Positions 16,363-26,539 are shown, numbered from the stretch's first letter. The stretch: DNA of 64,000 nucleotides from Virgibacillus siamensis (GCF_900162695.1 NZ_FUIH01000007.1:3100001-3164000); one strand, 5' to 3'. Made by a program: numbers and translations. Notes: a model not told the origin generated them from the sequence alone.

Positions 16363-17772
16363 TTAAATTAACAATCCAAGTGCTAAATATATACATAAAC
16401 CGATAACCCCAACTACCACTGCGTAAGGAATCTGTGTGCGGCAATGGTCAATATGATCAACAGCTGCACCTGTCGAAGCTAGGATTGTTGTATCTGAAAG
16501 TGGGGAGCAATGATCGCCAAAGACTCCTCCACCTGCAACTGCAGCAATAGTTGCTAGAACAACCGTATTAACGTCACCCCCTGCAAAACTAAATGCTAAA
16601 GGAACTGCAATTGGAATCATGATTCCAAAAGTTCCCCATGATGTCCCAGTAGAGAATGATATCAAGGCTGCAAGCAAAAACGTTATTGCCGGTAACAGCC
16701 CCGGGTTAAGCCATGATTCAGTTACTTGAACCAAATAATTGGCCGTTCCCATTTGTTCACTCAGTTCGTTTATCGTATAAGCAAAAACCAGAATCATAAC
16801 AGCCGGCATTATACCTTTTATCCCATTCATAGCGGTATCCATAATATCTTTCACCGGTATTCCCTGAACCCGCATTACAATGCCTAAAAAAATGGCTGCT
16901 GCGAGAAATGCTTCCATTGTTTTTGCAGACCCTAAACCAATATAAGTACCCACTGCAATAACGATAATAAGCAACACGGGCATAAAAAAGTTCCATGTAA
17001 TGCTTAATAATTTATCCTCGAAATATGGAGCAATATTAGTTAATTCTTTCGAGATTAATGGATCTGAATTATCCCGTATTAATTTCCCCTCCGTAATTGC
17101 TCTTTTTTCTGCCTTTTTCATTGGACCAAAATCTTTGATGATGCCGGATGTAATGAGCCCAACCAATAATACAGAGAACACGGCGTAGAAATTGAACGGA
17201 ATAGATTTAGTAAAAACGTCCAAGGCGGCAGCTTCATTTTGTATCGGACCCATTCCAATTAATAAACCAGATATAAACACAGCCCAGCCGGTAATCGGGA
17301 CAATGACACTTACCGGTGCAGATGTGGAATCACAAATATAAGCTAACTTTTCACGAGAAATTTTCACCTTATCGGTCACCTTTCTCATCGTGGATCCAAC
17401 AAACACCGGGCTAAAATAATCACTAAAGAATACAAACAGTCCCATAAACCAAGTGGACATCCCAATACGCTTCCTTGAGTAATTTTTATTACTAATAATG
17501 TCGGTAAAACTTTGAATTGCTCCTGTACGTTGAAAGAAAGCAATTAAAATGCCAATAAAAATTTCCAACAAGAAAATCCACGAAAAACTTGCATTTCCCA
17601 ACGCTTCCTTCATTAAATTCGGAAACCCAAGTAATCCTTCCCCCGCCATAAGAACTCCAACAACACAAGCAATTGCCAAGGACAAAATAGTATCCCTAGT
17701 CCAAAAAGCAAGTACAATAGCAATTAACGGAGGCAGTATTGACACAAACCCCACTGTCGTAGCGCCGTCCAT
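16363..17772 (-). CDS. NhaC-family Na+/H+ antiporter-like transporter
   Basis: A 469-residue membrane protein with about eleven to twelve hydrophobic segments. The phrases SFSTGTSWGTFGIMIPIAVPL and GGGVFGDHCSPLSDTTILAS are the hallmark of the NhaC group in the ion transporter superfamily. Some members exchange Na+ for H+; others exchange organic acids or amino acids (for example malate/lactate). Being cotranscribed with an amino-acid-type dehydrogenase and lying beside a GntR regulator, it may import the enzyme's substrate. A GATGAGGAGG ribosome site precedes the ATG, and a cre-like palindrome lies 25 bases upstream. Confidence 0.82.
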   Translation of the reverse strand: MDGATTVGFVSILPPLIAIVLAFWTRDTILSLAIACVVGVLMAGEGLLGFPNLMKEALGNASFSWIFLLEIFIGILIAFFQRTGAIQSFTDIISNKNYSRKRIGMSTWFMGLFVFFSDYFSPVFVGSTMRKVTDKVKISREKLAYICDSTSAPVSVIVPITGWAVFISGLLIGMGPIQNEAAALDVFTKSIPFNFYAVFSVLLVGLITSGIIKDFGPMKKAEKRAITEGKLIRDNSDPLISKELTNIAPYFEDKLLSITWNFFMPVLLIIVIAVGTYIGLGSAKTMEAFLAAAIFLGIVMRVQGIPVKDIMDTAMNGIKGIMPAVMILVFAYTINELSEQMGTANYLVQVTESWLNPGLLPAITFLLAALISFSTGTSWGTFGIMIPIAVPLAFSFAGGDVNTVVLATIAAVAGGGVFGDHCSPLSDTTILASTGAAVDHIDHCRTQIPYAVVVGVIGLCIYLALGLLI

Positions 17773-17796
17773 CTTTTTTCCTCCTCATCAAAGTTT

Positions 17797-17811
17797 TGGT
17801 AAGCGTTTACA
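17797..17811. promoter_or_regulatory. cre-like site (CcpA) upstream of the NhaC-type gene
   Basis: TGTAAACGCTTACC on the minus strand is close to the catabolite-response consensus TGWAANCGNTNWCA. It lies 25 bases before the start codon, a position expected to give repression when good sugars are present. CcpA binding is inferred. Confidence 0.5.
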
Positions 17812-17983
17812 TTATTATATTTTGTACTACAAAATTATAGTACAATTATTTATTGAAATTATACATTATTTCTGAATCTTTTCAACCCCCCCCCTCATTT
17901 TTCACATATTAAAATAACCAGCCTATAATGGAGCCTAACCATCCAGCCAATGTCAGGTATTACAATACGGTTTTCCAAAAACA

Positions 17984-18027
17984 AAAGGGTTAAAATACCA
18001 CCATGTCGGATGGTATTTTAACCCTTT
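17984..18027 (-). terminator. Strong hairpin terminator after the GH92 gene
   Basis: A perfect 17-bp stem (AAAGGGTTAAAATACCA and its complement) with a ten-base loop. On the minus strand the stem is followed by GTTTTTGG. It lies 27 bases past the mannosidase stop codon. Confidence 0.8.
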
Positions 18028-18053
18028 AACGTTTACCTTTTTACTTTTTAATA

Positions 18054-21000
18054 CTATTTCTCAGTTTGCCTCAAAATCAACTCCATCAAAGCATGAATAT
18101 CTGCACTTAGTTGATCCTCGGCATCATCGGAGACATGACCCGGGTTCTCTTTATTTAAGTGTTTCAAGAATCCCCGCAACTTCTTAATAGCTTGTGGAAA
18201 ATGTTCTTTATCATATTGGTCTCTTGCTTGCTTCAATTTTTTTGTCAATTGCTTAACCCGCGGTCCCGAGATATCTCCACTTTTTATAAATTCATTCAAA
18301 ACGTTGTGCACTTTTTCGAATTGGTTACCCATATCTCCATAACCAAGTAATTCAATTTCGGCAAATGAAGTGGAAGAAGCACCTCCATTTTCGTTCACGC
18401 TGAGTCTGTAGTACGTATACTTACCTGGATTTTCAATTAAAAAAGGTTTTGTGAACTTTCGCCATTTAAATGATATATCTTCTCTTCTGTCGAGAACCGT
18501 CCAATTTTCACCATCATTGGATCCTTGCAATTCCCAACTCCTTGGATCTTGTGATGAATTACCAGCCGTTGTGATGGTATACAGCTGGGCTCTATTCATT
18601 TCATGCTTATACTTAAATTGGATCCAAGGCTGGTCACCATTTAAGGTCAGATCTGTCTCTGATGTATTGTCAAATAAATGGGCCGCATTTGATTTATCAC
18701 TTGTTAAGGTTTTTGCTTTATCCTTTTCAAGTAAGTGATCCGTCAAGTCTCTTAACGGAAATGGGAGCAATGATGACCCATCCGTTGAAGCAGGGGTTAT
18801 GGAAGATGGTAACGCATTTTCACTTGTTCCCCATTTCGATGGTTCCTGTCCCATTTCAAATTCCAGCGTTGCTCCTTTTGTTAACATCTCGTGGGAGATG
18901 GTCAGCTTGTTATATGACTTCCCATTTACTTTTAATCCCTGTACATATTTATTTTTATCACTTACATTCGGTGCTTTGATAACAATATCGTTGCCGTTTT
19001 CAAGATGGATTGTCATTTTTTCAAAGTATGGTGCACCAATCGCATATTCCGGTTTCCCCATTTGCAATGGATAAAAACCTGCTGCACTGAAGATATACCA
19101 GGCTGACATTTCCCCATTATCCTCATCACCCGGATAACCTTGTCCAATTTCACTGCCGATATACAGTCGCGACATCACCTCACGAACCTTCTCCTGCGTT
19201 TTCCAAGGTTGTCCGACATAGTTATACATGTACGCGATGTGGTGCGATGGTTGATTACTGTGCCCATACATGCCCATTCTTACATCTCTTGCTTCGCGCA
19301 TTTCATGGATTAAACCACCATAATGACCTGGATGTGATGCTGTCTCCGGAGTGGAGAAAAATGTATCCAGTTTATCCGCCAATTTATTTCGTCCGCCATA
19401 TAAATTTGCTAATCCTTGTCCATCCTGGGGAACATGGAAAGCCATATTCCAGGCGTTCGTTTCCGTGTAGTCGCCTCCCCATTCACGCGGATCGAATTCC
19501 TGAGGTGTTGTTCGCCATTCTCCTGATGGTTTCCTACCCATAAAGAAATCCACTTTTGGATTAAACATTTCTACGTAATTTTGAGCGCGGTTCCTGTAAT
19601 ATTTATAGTCAGTCCTGTATTGTTCATAATCAGGATCACCTTTATCCGCTTGTCCGGCGAGTGCCTTTGCCATATTGGCTATAGCAAAATCATTAATATA
19701 GCCATCCAAAGCCCATGACATGCCTTCGCCTGTTTGCGTATTTGTAAAGCGGTCAAAGATTGACGTTTCAAGCCCCTTTCTTCCGACAGCTTCATTTTCG
19801 CTGACAACTGCAGCATTTTTCAATGCAGATTCATAAAAAGCCTGGACGTCAAAATTGGTTACGCCTTTCAGATATGCATCCGCAAATGCAACATCAGAAC
19901 TGGTTCCAACCATGAGATTCGCATATCCTGGTGATGACCACCGGGAAATCCACCCCCCATCTTTATACTGTTGCACAAATCCATCAATCATTTTACCCGC
20001 CTGTGTTGGAGTCAATAATGAATAAGCCGGCCATGTCGTTCTGTACGTATCCCAAAAACCATTATTCACATATGGTTTTCCTTTTACAATTTTGGCCCCG
20101 GTTTCGGTCGGGGTCGATTCACCTGCATGCTTCGAAAACGGACTGGCATATTTGTATTCCGGCTTCTCTGATGTTCCCGTATTTTCGTAGGCTTTATTCG
20201 GATACAGGAAAAGACGGTACATATTGGAATATAGTGTAACAAGCTCTTGCTCGCTTGCCCCTTTAACTTCAATGATACTCAATTTTTCATTCCATTTCTC
20301 TTTTGCATCTGCTTTTAACGATTCAAATGTATCTTCCGGGCTGATTTCCTGTTTCAGATTTTTCTTGGCCTGTTCAACGCTAATCAGTGAAGTTGCGATT
20401 TTCATCGTTACCGTTTTATCTTCTTCTGTTGTATTAAATCCAATATAACCGGAAACATTATCCCTATTCTCGCCTGTTAACTTCCCGCTTTCCGATATCT
20501 TTTGGTCAAAAGTGGCATAAATAAAAATTCGGGATGCCCCTGCCGAAAGACCACTTTTAACATCGGAATATCCGGTAATAGCCTGCTCGTCTGGTTTCAG
20601 CGACAGACCTCCATTGTTATTAACATTATCAAAGATGAGATTCGAGTTACCATCATTAAAGGTAAATTGAAACATTGCAGCATGGTTAGTTGGCGTGATT
20701 TCCGTTTTGATCCCATTTTCAAATGTTACCGAGTAGTAATGTGGTTTTGCTGTTTCATTTTTATGTTTAAATGCTAATGCTCTTTCGTCCCGATTTGCAC
20801 TCGGCTGTTCAGCGGATGACGGCATTACCTGAAACGTCTGTCTATCTCCCATCCATGGACTCGTTTCATGACTGAGTGAAAATGCTTCGATTTCCGGAAG
20901 ATTCTTCTCATTATTCGCCTGTTGGTAACTGTATAACCAACTTGTTGAACCTGCATCGGTCGCCGGAGTCCAAAAATTAAATCCATGGGGAACAGCTATC

Positions 21001-22289
21001 GCCGGAAAGTTATTACCTCTTGAAAACGTGCCATTGGAATTGGTTCCTCTTAAAATATTCACATAATCAACAGGACTTGCGTAACTTTCTGTCTTGGGAT
21101 TTCCGTCAATTTTGATATCATCAATACTACCTTGAAATAAACCAGGTCCTTCAGGATTATCATAAGCAACCAGTATTCTTTCAATCGTTTTTCCGGCAGC
21201 AACTTTTCCTATATCAGCGACTTTATAATTCCATTGATTTGGATATAATGTCTCTGATTTTCCCTGTGCCTGCGGATTCAATTTTATACCGTGTTGATCT
21301 TTCGCACCAAGTTCACTGAGATAGGTCCCATCAGCAAATGCCAAGTCGACAGAAACAAAGATGCTGGAATAATCCATGTTCGCTTCACCCATCAATTGCG
21401 GATGGATGAAATAGGAAAGCTCCGTTTCCGGCGTAATTTCAATATCTACATCAAAAACTTTGTTATACGAATAGGCTCTTCCTTCCTTTAAATGCGTGCC
21501 CGCATAATGGAAAGCCTTCATTCCAGTCCAGCCGGCATTTGTTTTTCCTGTGTAACTGCTCTCGGGGCCATCTCCTGTATGTGTTTTCATATCAGATGGC
21601 GGTGGCGGCGGAACATCGATTCCATTTGATAAATTTATCTCAGCCAACTGTGTTAAGTCATCACCGGCATTTGCATTTATTTTAATGCGGTAATATTTAT
21701 AGGCGGTATCGTTTTCGAATTCATAGATTTTTCGCTGATAACGTTCCGTGAAGTTTTCACCGCTTCTTTCATCCAGCTTTGACCAGTCCTCACCATTATT
21801 TGACCCATAGACTGTCCAATTTTTCGGATCACGTCCAGGTGCATCATTTCCGGAAGTGAAGGCGTATTTTATGACAGTTTCAGGTTCGGATAACTTCATT
21901 TCAATCCATGCTGTTGGCTCAAAAGCAAGCCATTTCGTTTGATTATCACCATCAATTAGCTTCGAAGCTATTTCACTTGGAGGATTTTCGGCGCTCACCG
22001 TAATTTCATCAACCAATTTTGTTATGTCTCCCTGGATACCATCGTAAGGAATATTCCCATCTATTCCTGATTCCATCTTAGTACCATCTGGTGTCGTTTC
22101 AACCGTATTCTCCCAATCCGGTTGTGGATCATTTTTTTCAAATGAAGTAAAAAAATCAGTTTCCTGTGTATGATCGGAGTCATCCGTTTTGGCTGATGCT
22201 TTCTGAGGTGTCGGTATTTTAATGAATCCTACCGTTAAAACAAGGCATAGAAAAATAGAAAAGTGTTTCATAAACCTTTTTTTCTTCAA
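18054..22289 (-). CDS. Secreted GH92 alpha-mannosidase with discoidin and FIMAH domains
   Basis: A 1411-residue exported enzyme. A TTG at 22289, nine bases after GGGAGG, gives a good start: a Lys/Arg-rich head, hydrophobic core and ASA cleavage site near residue 33. Then come an F5/8 type C (discoidin) carbohydrate-binding domain (about 85-225), a linker with PPPPP, the GH92 catalytic module (about 400-1140; WDTYRTTWPAYSLLTP, GTSSDVAFADAYLKG and GDEDNGEMSAWYIFSAAGFYP are family signatures), a second discoidin domain (about 1185-1320), and a C-terminal helical FIMAH domain. GH92 enzymes are calcium-dependent exo-alpha-mannosidases that trim N-glycans or yeast mannan. A ROK repressor is encoded just upstream on the same strand. 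Confidence 0.92.
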   Translation of the reverse strand: MKKKRFMKHFSIFLCLVLTVGFIKIPTPQKASAKTDDSDHTQETDFFTSFEKNDPQPDWENTVETTPDGTKMESGIDGNIPYDGIQGDITKLVDEITVSAENPPSEIASKLIDGDNQTKWLAFEPTAWIEMKLSEPETVIKYAFTSGNDAPGRDPKNWTVYGSNNGEDWSKLDERSGENFTERYQRKIYEFENDTAYKYYRIKINANAGDDLTQLAEINLSNGIDVPPPPPSDMKTHTGDGPESSYTGKTNAGWTGMKAFHYAGTHLKEGRAYSYNKVFDVDIEITPETELSYFIHPQLMGEANMDYSSIFVSVDLAFADGTYLSELGAKDQHGIKLNPQAQGKSETLYPNQWNYKVADIGKVAAGKTIERILVAYDNPEGPGLFQGSIDDIKIDGNPKTESYASPVDYVNILRGTNSNGTFSRGNNFPAIAVPHGFNFWTPATDAGSTSWLYSYQQANNEKNLPEIEAFSLSHETSPWMGDRQTFQVMPSSAEQPSANRDERALAFKHKNETAKPHYYSVTFENGIKTEITPTNHAAMFQFTFNDGNSNLIFDNVNNNGGLSLKPDEQAITGYSDVKSGLSAGASRIFIYATFDQKISESGKLTGENRDNVSGYIGFNTTEEDKTVTMKIATSLISVEQAKKNLKQEISPEDTFESLKADAKEKWNEKLSIIEVKGASEQELVTLYSNMYRLFLYPNKAYENTGTSEKPEYKYASPFSKHAGESTPTETGAKIVKGKPYVNNGFWDTYRTTWPAYSLLTPTQAGKMIDGFVQQYKDGGWISRWSSPGYANLMVGTSSDVAFADAYLKGVTNFDVQAFYESALKNAAVVSENEAVGRKGLETSIFDRFTNTQTGEGMSWALDGYINDFAIANMAKALAGQADKGDPDYEQYRTDYKYYRNRAQNYVEMFNPKVDFFMGRKPSGEWRTTPQEFDPREWGGDYTETNAWNMAFHVPQDGQGLANLYGGRNKLADKLDTFFSTPETASHPGHYGGLIHEMREARDVRMGMYGHSNQPSHHIAYMYNYVGQPWKTQEKVREVMSRLYIGSEIGQGYPGDEDNGEMSAWYIFSAAGFYPLQMGKPEYAIGAPYFEKMTIHLENGNDIVIKAPNVSDKNKYVQGLKVNGKSYNKLTISHEMLTKGATLEFEMGQEPSKWGTSENALPSSITPASTDGSSLLPFPLRDLTDHLLEKDKAKTLTSDKSNAAHLFDNTSETDLTLNGDQPWIQFKYKHEMNRAQLYTITTAGNSSQDPRSWELQGSNDGENWTVLDRREDISFKWRKFTKPFLIENPGKYTYYRLSVNENGGASSTSFAEIELLGYGDMGNQFEKVHNVLNEFIKSGDISGPRVKQLTKKLKQARDQYDKEHFPQAIKKLRGFLKHLNKENPGHVSDDAEDQLSADIHALMELILRQTEK

Positions 22290-22392
22290 GCTATGCAACC
22301 TCCCGAATTTTAATTATCTTAACTTCACTAAGAAAACGAATGCATTATCTAATCAGGAAAACGGCCACCTCCTTCAATATACTCAGGTTAAG

Positions 22393-23586
22393 CTAGTAAA
22401 AGGTACGGTGAATGACAAGTGCAGCAGCACCCAATACCACACCATTTTGTAAATCGGACTGAAAAACCTTTGTATTTCTACTTCTTTTACCAGTCACCCT
22501 TGTTTGTAAAATCTCTTCCGTTTTTTTAATAATCAATGGATGCGATGATCCTATTTTTCCCCCTATAATAACTGTTTCAGGTGCATATAAATTAATTAAA
22601 TTAGCTATACCAACACCAAGGTATAAACCTGTCTCTTCTAAAGTCTGGGAAGCTATAGTCGACCCTTTTGCGGCTGCAGATAAAATATCTTCAAACGTAA
22701 TGAGGTCGGTATTTTGTTGAAACATGGAACGCTCTGCTTTTGTTGACAGTTTTAAACGCTTCTTAAATCTGTTAAGAATTGCAGATAAAGAAATAAATGT
22801 TTCCAAACAACCATAGTTACCACACGTACATTTCTCTCCAAACACATCAATGGTTGAATGTCCAATCTCACCTGCTTCCCCATTTATTCCACGATATATA
22901 TCATTGTTAATGATTAAACCCGAACCTACCCCTACGTCTGCCATGATATAAGCAAAATTTTCAACCTCCATGCCTTTTCCAAACCACTTTTCAGCGAGCG
23001 CAGCGACATTTGCATCATTATCGATCGTTACCGGAAAAGATAATTTGTTTTCCAAAATGTCTTTTAATGCAATATTGTGCCCCCCATAAAAGTTTGGTGG
23101 TGAAAGACGTCCATCCCCTGTTTCATTTAAAGGACCGGGCATCCCCACCCCAACACCTAATACATATGGATCATCAATCTTTGTCTCATACAATATCTTC
23201 TTTAAACTATCATCTACCAATTGGACGATGTCTTTAATCGTATATTGCGGCATAGTTTCTTCCATTATGAATGAAAGTAAATTGCCCTCCATATCTGTTA
23301 AAGCAACTTTGATATCTGACCTTCCCAATTCAACTCCAATGGCATATGAACAATTCTTATTGAATTCCAACAGGATCGGGCGTCTGCCACCGGAAGAAGT
23401 CCCAAGCCCTGTCTCCTTCAAAATTTTAGCATTTACTAATTTCTCAATGATTCTAGTCATTGTTGGCTGCGAAATATTCATTTGTACAGATAAATTTGCT
23501 CTCGAAATTGGTCCCTTTTCACGTACATATTTAATAACGCTTCTTGTATTTTTGGAATACCGGTTTATTTTATTTTGTTTTATCAT
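22393..23586 (-). CDS. ROK-family transcriptional repressor (NagC/XylR type)
   Basis: The 397-residue product has an N-terminal winged helix (about 15-75, ISRANLSVQMNISQPTMTRIIEKL) fused to a ROK sugar-kinase-like domain. GVELGRSDIKVALTD is the phosphate-binding region, and CTCGNYGCLE is the zinc-binding cysteine motif. Such proteins bind a sugar and release DNA. Gene order suggests it controls the GH92 mannosidase gene 100 bases downstream, so a mannose-type inducer is plausible. A cre-like site lies about 20 bases upstream. Confidence 0.85.
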   Translation of the reverse strand: MIKQNKINRYSKNTRSVIKYVREKGPISRANLSVQMNISQPTMTRIIEKLVNAKILKETGLGTSSGGRRPILLEFNKNCSYAIGVELGRSDIKVALTDMEGNLLSFIMEETMPQYTIKDIVQLVDDSLKKILYETKIDDPYVLGVGVGMPGPLNETGDGRLSPPNFYGGHNIALKDILENKLSFPVTIDNDANVAALAEKWFGKGMEVENFAYIMADVGVGSGLIINNDIYRGINGEAGEIGHSTIDVFGEKCTCGNYGCLETFISLSAILNRFKKRLKLSTKAERSMFQQNTDLITFEDILSAAAKGSTIASQTLEETGLYLGVGIANLINLYAPETVIIGGKIGSSHPLIIKKTEEILQTRVTGKRSRNTKVFQSDLQNGVVLGAAALVIHRTFY

Positions 23587-23606
23587 TTTTCATTCGCCTT
23601 TCTACT

Positions 23607-23620
23607 TTAAAGCGCTTTCA
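23607..23620. promoter_or_regulatory. cre-like site upstream of the ROK repressor gene
   Basis: TGAAAGCGCTTTAA on the minus strand has the full central AAAGCGCTTT palindrome of CcpA sites. It would place the mannosidase regulator, and perhaps the mannosidase, under catabolite control. Confidence 0.6.
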
Positions 23621-23888
23621 TAACTTTCTATAAATTATATAGGACAGACAACATAATTTCAATATGAAATTAACTAAAAATTAAGGTTTTCATGAACCAA
23701 AATCCTGCCTATATCTTCATTAAAATTTCACATCACTATTTTATTTTCCATCAAATGTTATTCCCCTGCTATTTCTGCATTCTTTTTTCCAACAAAAGCT
23801 CCCGCCTATCTGTTGGAAGCGTTTTACAAACCTCATATTGGGTACTAGGCTAAATAGTAAGGAAACTTTTTAACAGGGGGGTAACCAC

Positions 23889-25286
23889 ATGTATCTTAAA
23901 TATTTTTATGACAGTTATTTGGCACAAGCATCATACCTGGTAGGGTGTCAAGCCACAGGAGAGGCTGCGATTATTGATCCGTCCCGAAACATTGAACCAT
24001 ATGTATCTGTAGCCCAAGATCAGGGATTTACCATTCAGAAGGCATTGGAAACACACATTCATGCCGATTTTGTATCCGGGGTAACGGAATTGGCCCGGCG
24101 TACAGGTGCGACCATTTATCATTCAGCTGAGGGCGGAGTAAATGATGGATATGACTTTGACCCAACCCTTCCCCAACAAGGACTCCACCATGGAGACATT
24201 GTTTCAGTTGGAAATGTGCAATTAAAAGCAATCCATACACCAGGACATACACCGGAACATATCTCCTATGAATTGACTGACTGCCCTAATGCGGGTCAGC
24301 CAATTGGGATATTTACCGGTGATTTCATTTTTGCAGGTGATGTGGGGCGGCCTGACTTGCTGGAAAGGTCAGCGGGAATGAAAGGTACTGCCGACAAGGG
24401 GGCACGCCAGATGTTCCATTCGTTACAGCATTTTAAGGCGTATCCTGATTACCTGCAGATATGGCCGGGGCATGGCGCGGGCAGTGCATGCGGTAAGGCA
24501 TTAGGGGCCATTCCGACCAGTACAGTTGGATATGAAAAAATGTACAATCCAGCTTTACAACATACAAATGAACAGGAATTTTGTGATTTCCTGCTTGATG
24601 GTCAAAAAGAACCGCCAGCGTATTTTGCCAAGATGAAAGAAGTAAACCCCACAGGAATGACTCCATTGTCGGAAGTTCCAGCAGGTGTTGTGATGGACCT
24701 CAATGGAGATGCAGTTGCTGAACTTGCCAAGTCAGACAACAAGATGGTCGTGGACACGCGGGATCCATTTGACTTTGCGCATCAAAGCATTCCCGGAACC
24801 ATTAACATTCCATTCCCGGATTTATTTTCCGAATGGATGGGTCGATTGGCAGCCTATAACCATGACATATACATCATCATAGAACCTCACCATATCGATG
24901 ACATCCGTACCATTCTGATAAATATGGGGCTGGATCACGTGAAAGGTTTCTTTTCCCCTTCCGTTGTCAAATCAGCTAGTAACATTCAATCCTATTACAA
25001 CCAGACACCAATAGAAATAAAGCGAGACGATCTGCAAATCGTGGATGTGCGTTACCGGGATGAGTGGGAAGTTGGACATATTCCCGGCGCAACACATATA
25101 CCGCTCCATAAATTCCCTAATGGGCTGGAAACATTAACCAAGGACCAGCCGATTGCAGTGCATTGTGCATCCGGTAAGCGTTCAGCCATCGCGTCTAGTA
25201 TCCTATTAAACCATGGATATACCGTTATCAACATGATCGGTGGATTTAACCGATGGAAAGATGAACAACTTATAACATCCAATTAA
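23889..25286 (+). CDS. cstB: CstB-like persulfide dioxygenase/sulfurtransferase
   Basis: The N-terminal half (residues 1-235) is a metallo-beta-lactamase fold of the persulfide dioxygenase type: THIHADFVSG supplies the HxHxD metal site and the later HTPGHTPEH and GDVGRPDL complete it, binding one Fe(II). Two rhodanese-like domains follow. The first (about 275-355) lacks an active cysteine; the second (about 375-460) has the loop CASGKRSA with the sulfur-accepting cysteine. CstB in Staphylococcus oxidises persulfides to thiosulfate. An AGGGGGG site precedes the ATG. The next gene, 21 bases downstream, encodes sulfide:quinone oxidoreductase, so the pair oxidises hydrogen sulfide in two steps. 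Confidence 0.88.
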   Translation: MYLKYFYDSYLAQASYLVGCQATGEAAIIDPSRNIEPYVSVAQDQGFTIQKALETHIHADFVSGVTELARRTGATIYHSAEGGVNDGYDFDPTLPQQGLHHGDIVSVGNVQLKAIHTPGHTPEHISYELTDCPNAGQPIGIFTGDFIFAGDVGRPDLLERSAGMKGTADKGARQMFHSLQHFKAYPDYLQIWPGHGAGSACGKALGAIPTSTVGYEKMYNPALQHTNEQEFCDFLLDGQKEPPAYFAKMKEVNPTGMTPLSEVPAGVVMDLNGDAVAELAKSDNKMVVDTRDPFDFAHQSIPGTINIPFPDLFSEWMGRLAAYNHDIYIIIEPHHIDDIRTILINMGLDHVKGFFSPSVVKSASNIQSYYNQTPIEIKRDDLQIVDVRYRDEWEVGHIPGATHIPLHKFPNGLETLTKDQPIAVHCASGKRSAIASSILLNHGYTVINMIGGFNRWKDEQLITSN

Positions 25287-25307
25287 TTATATGAAGAGGT
25301 GAAGGAT

Positions 25308-26492
25308 ATGAATTTTCATCAAGTAGTCATTGTCGGCGGCGGAACAGCAGGTATTACCGTCGCATCCCGATTAAAGAAGTTAGCCAACTATTTGGATATT
25401 GCCATTATTGACCCGGCGGAAAAACATTATTACCAGCCATTATGGACACTGGTTGGGGCAGGCATTTTTGATAAACAGAAATCCGAGCGTTCCGAATCCA
25501 CATTAATTCCTGAAGGTGTAGCATGGTATCAGGAAGCCGCCCAAACCTTTCATCCGGAAGAAAATGCCGTGGTCACAGAGGAAGGAAACAAAATCCATTA
25601 TAAATATTTAGTCGTTTGCCCCGGCCTGCAACTGGACTGGGATCAAATCGAAGGCCTCGAAGGCAATGTAGGCAAGTATGGGATCTGCAGCAACTATTCG
25701 TACGAACATGTAGATTACACATGGGAAACAATCCGAAATTTCGAAGGCGGACGTGCGATATTTACGCACCCGAATTCCCCGATTAAATGTGGAGGAGCAC
25801 CACAGAAGATTATGTATCTGGCAGATGATGCTTTCCGAGATCAAGGCATTCGGGACAAGTCAGAGGTGATGTTCCAGTCAGCGAATGCGTCTATTTTTTC
25901 CGTCAAAAAATATGCGGATACTTTGAATGAGGTGATTGAACGGAAAAATATCCAAGCTAACTACAGGAAAGACCTCGTAAAAATTGATGGTCCAAATAAA
26001 CAAGCGACATTCCGGGATCTGGATACAAATGAAGAGGAAACATTTGATTATGATATGATTCATGCGGTCCCGTATATGAGTGCGCCAGATTTTATCAAAC
26101 ATAGTCCATTGGCAAATGCGGATGGTTGGGTGGATGTTGATGCATATACTCTTCAGCACAACCAGTACGATAATGTTTTCAGTCTGGGGGATGCTTCCAG
26201 TCTGCCAACGTCTAAAACCGGCGCAGCGATTCGTAAACAGGCACCCGTGGTTGTATCGAATCTGTATGCCATGATGAAAAACAAAAACCTATGGCGCAAG
26301 TACAATGGGTATACCTCCTGCCCGCTAGTCACAGGCTATGATTCACTCGTTATGGCAGAATTCAAATATGATAATGTACCGTCCGAAACATTCCCCGTCA
26401 ACCAGGGAAAAGAACGAAAAAGCATGTATTTCGTAAAAAAATACGGCCTCCCAGCCATGTATTGGCATGGCATGATGAAAGGGCGCATGTGA
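25308..26492 (+). CDS. sqr: Sulfide:quinone oxidoreductase
   Basis: The 394-residue flavoprotein begins with the FAD motif VVIVGGGTAGITVASRLKKL. Conserved cysteine contexts (SPIKCGGAPQK, about residue 160, and YTSCPLVTGY, about 340) match the redox-active cysteines of SQR. It is a peripheral membrane protein that passes electrons from sulfide to menaquinone and yields a persulfide, which CstB then oxidises. I chose the ATG at 25308, six bases after GAGGTG; the GTG at 25299 lies inside that site. A long hairpin follows the stop codon. Confidence 0.88.
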   Translation: MNFHQVVIVGGGTAGITVASRLKKLANYLDIAIIDPAEKHYYQPLWTLVGAGIFDKQKSERSESTLIPEGVAWYQEAAQTFHPEENAVVTEEGNKIHYKYLVVCPGLQLDWDQIEGLEGNVGKYGICSNYSYEHVDYTWETIRNFEGGRAIFTHPNSPIKCGGAPQKIMYLADDAFRDQGIRDKSEVMFQSANASIFSVKKYADTLNEVIERKNIQANYRKDLVKIDGPNKQATFRDLDTNEEETFDYDMIHAVPYMSAPDFIKHSPLANADGWVDVDAYTLQHNQYDNVFSLGDASSLPTSKTGAAIRKQAPVVVSNLYAMMKNKNLWRKYNGYTSCPLVTGYDSLVMAEFKYDNVPSETFPVNQGKERKSMYFVKKYGLPAMYWHGMMKGRM

Positions 26493-26496
26493 TTGT

Positions 26497-26539
26497 TATA
26501 CTACTACTCCCCGAATTATGTTTGGGGAGTAGTAGTATA
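26497..26539 (+). terminator. Long hairpin after the sulfide oxidation genes
   Basis: A perfect 16-bp stem (TATACTACTACTCCCC and its complement) encloses an eleven-base loop four bases after the sqr stop codon. There is no U-run after it on the plus strand, so it may act as an RNA 3'-end stabiliser or a weak terminator. Confidence 0.6.
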
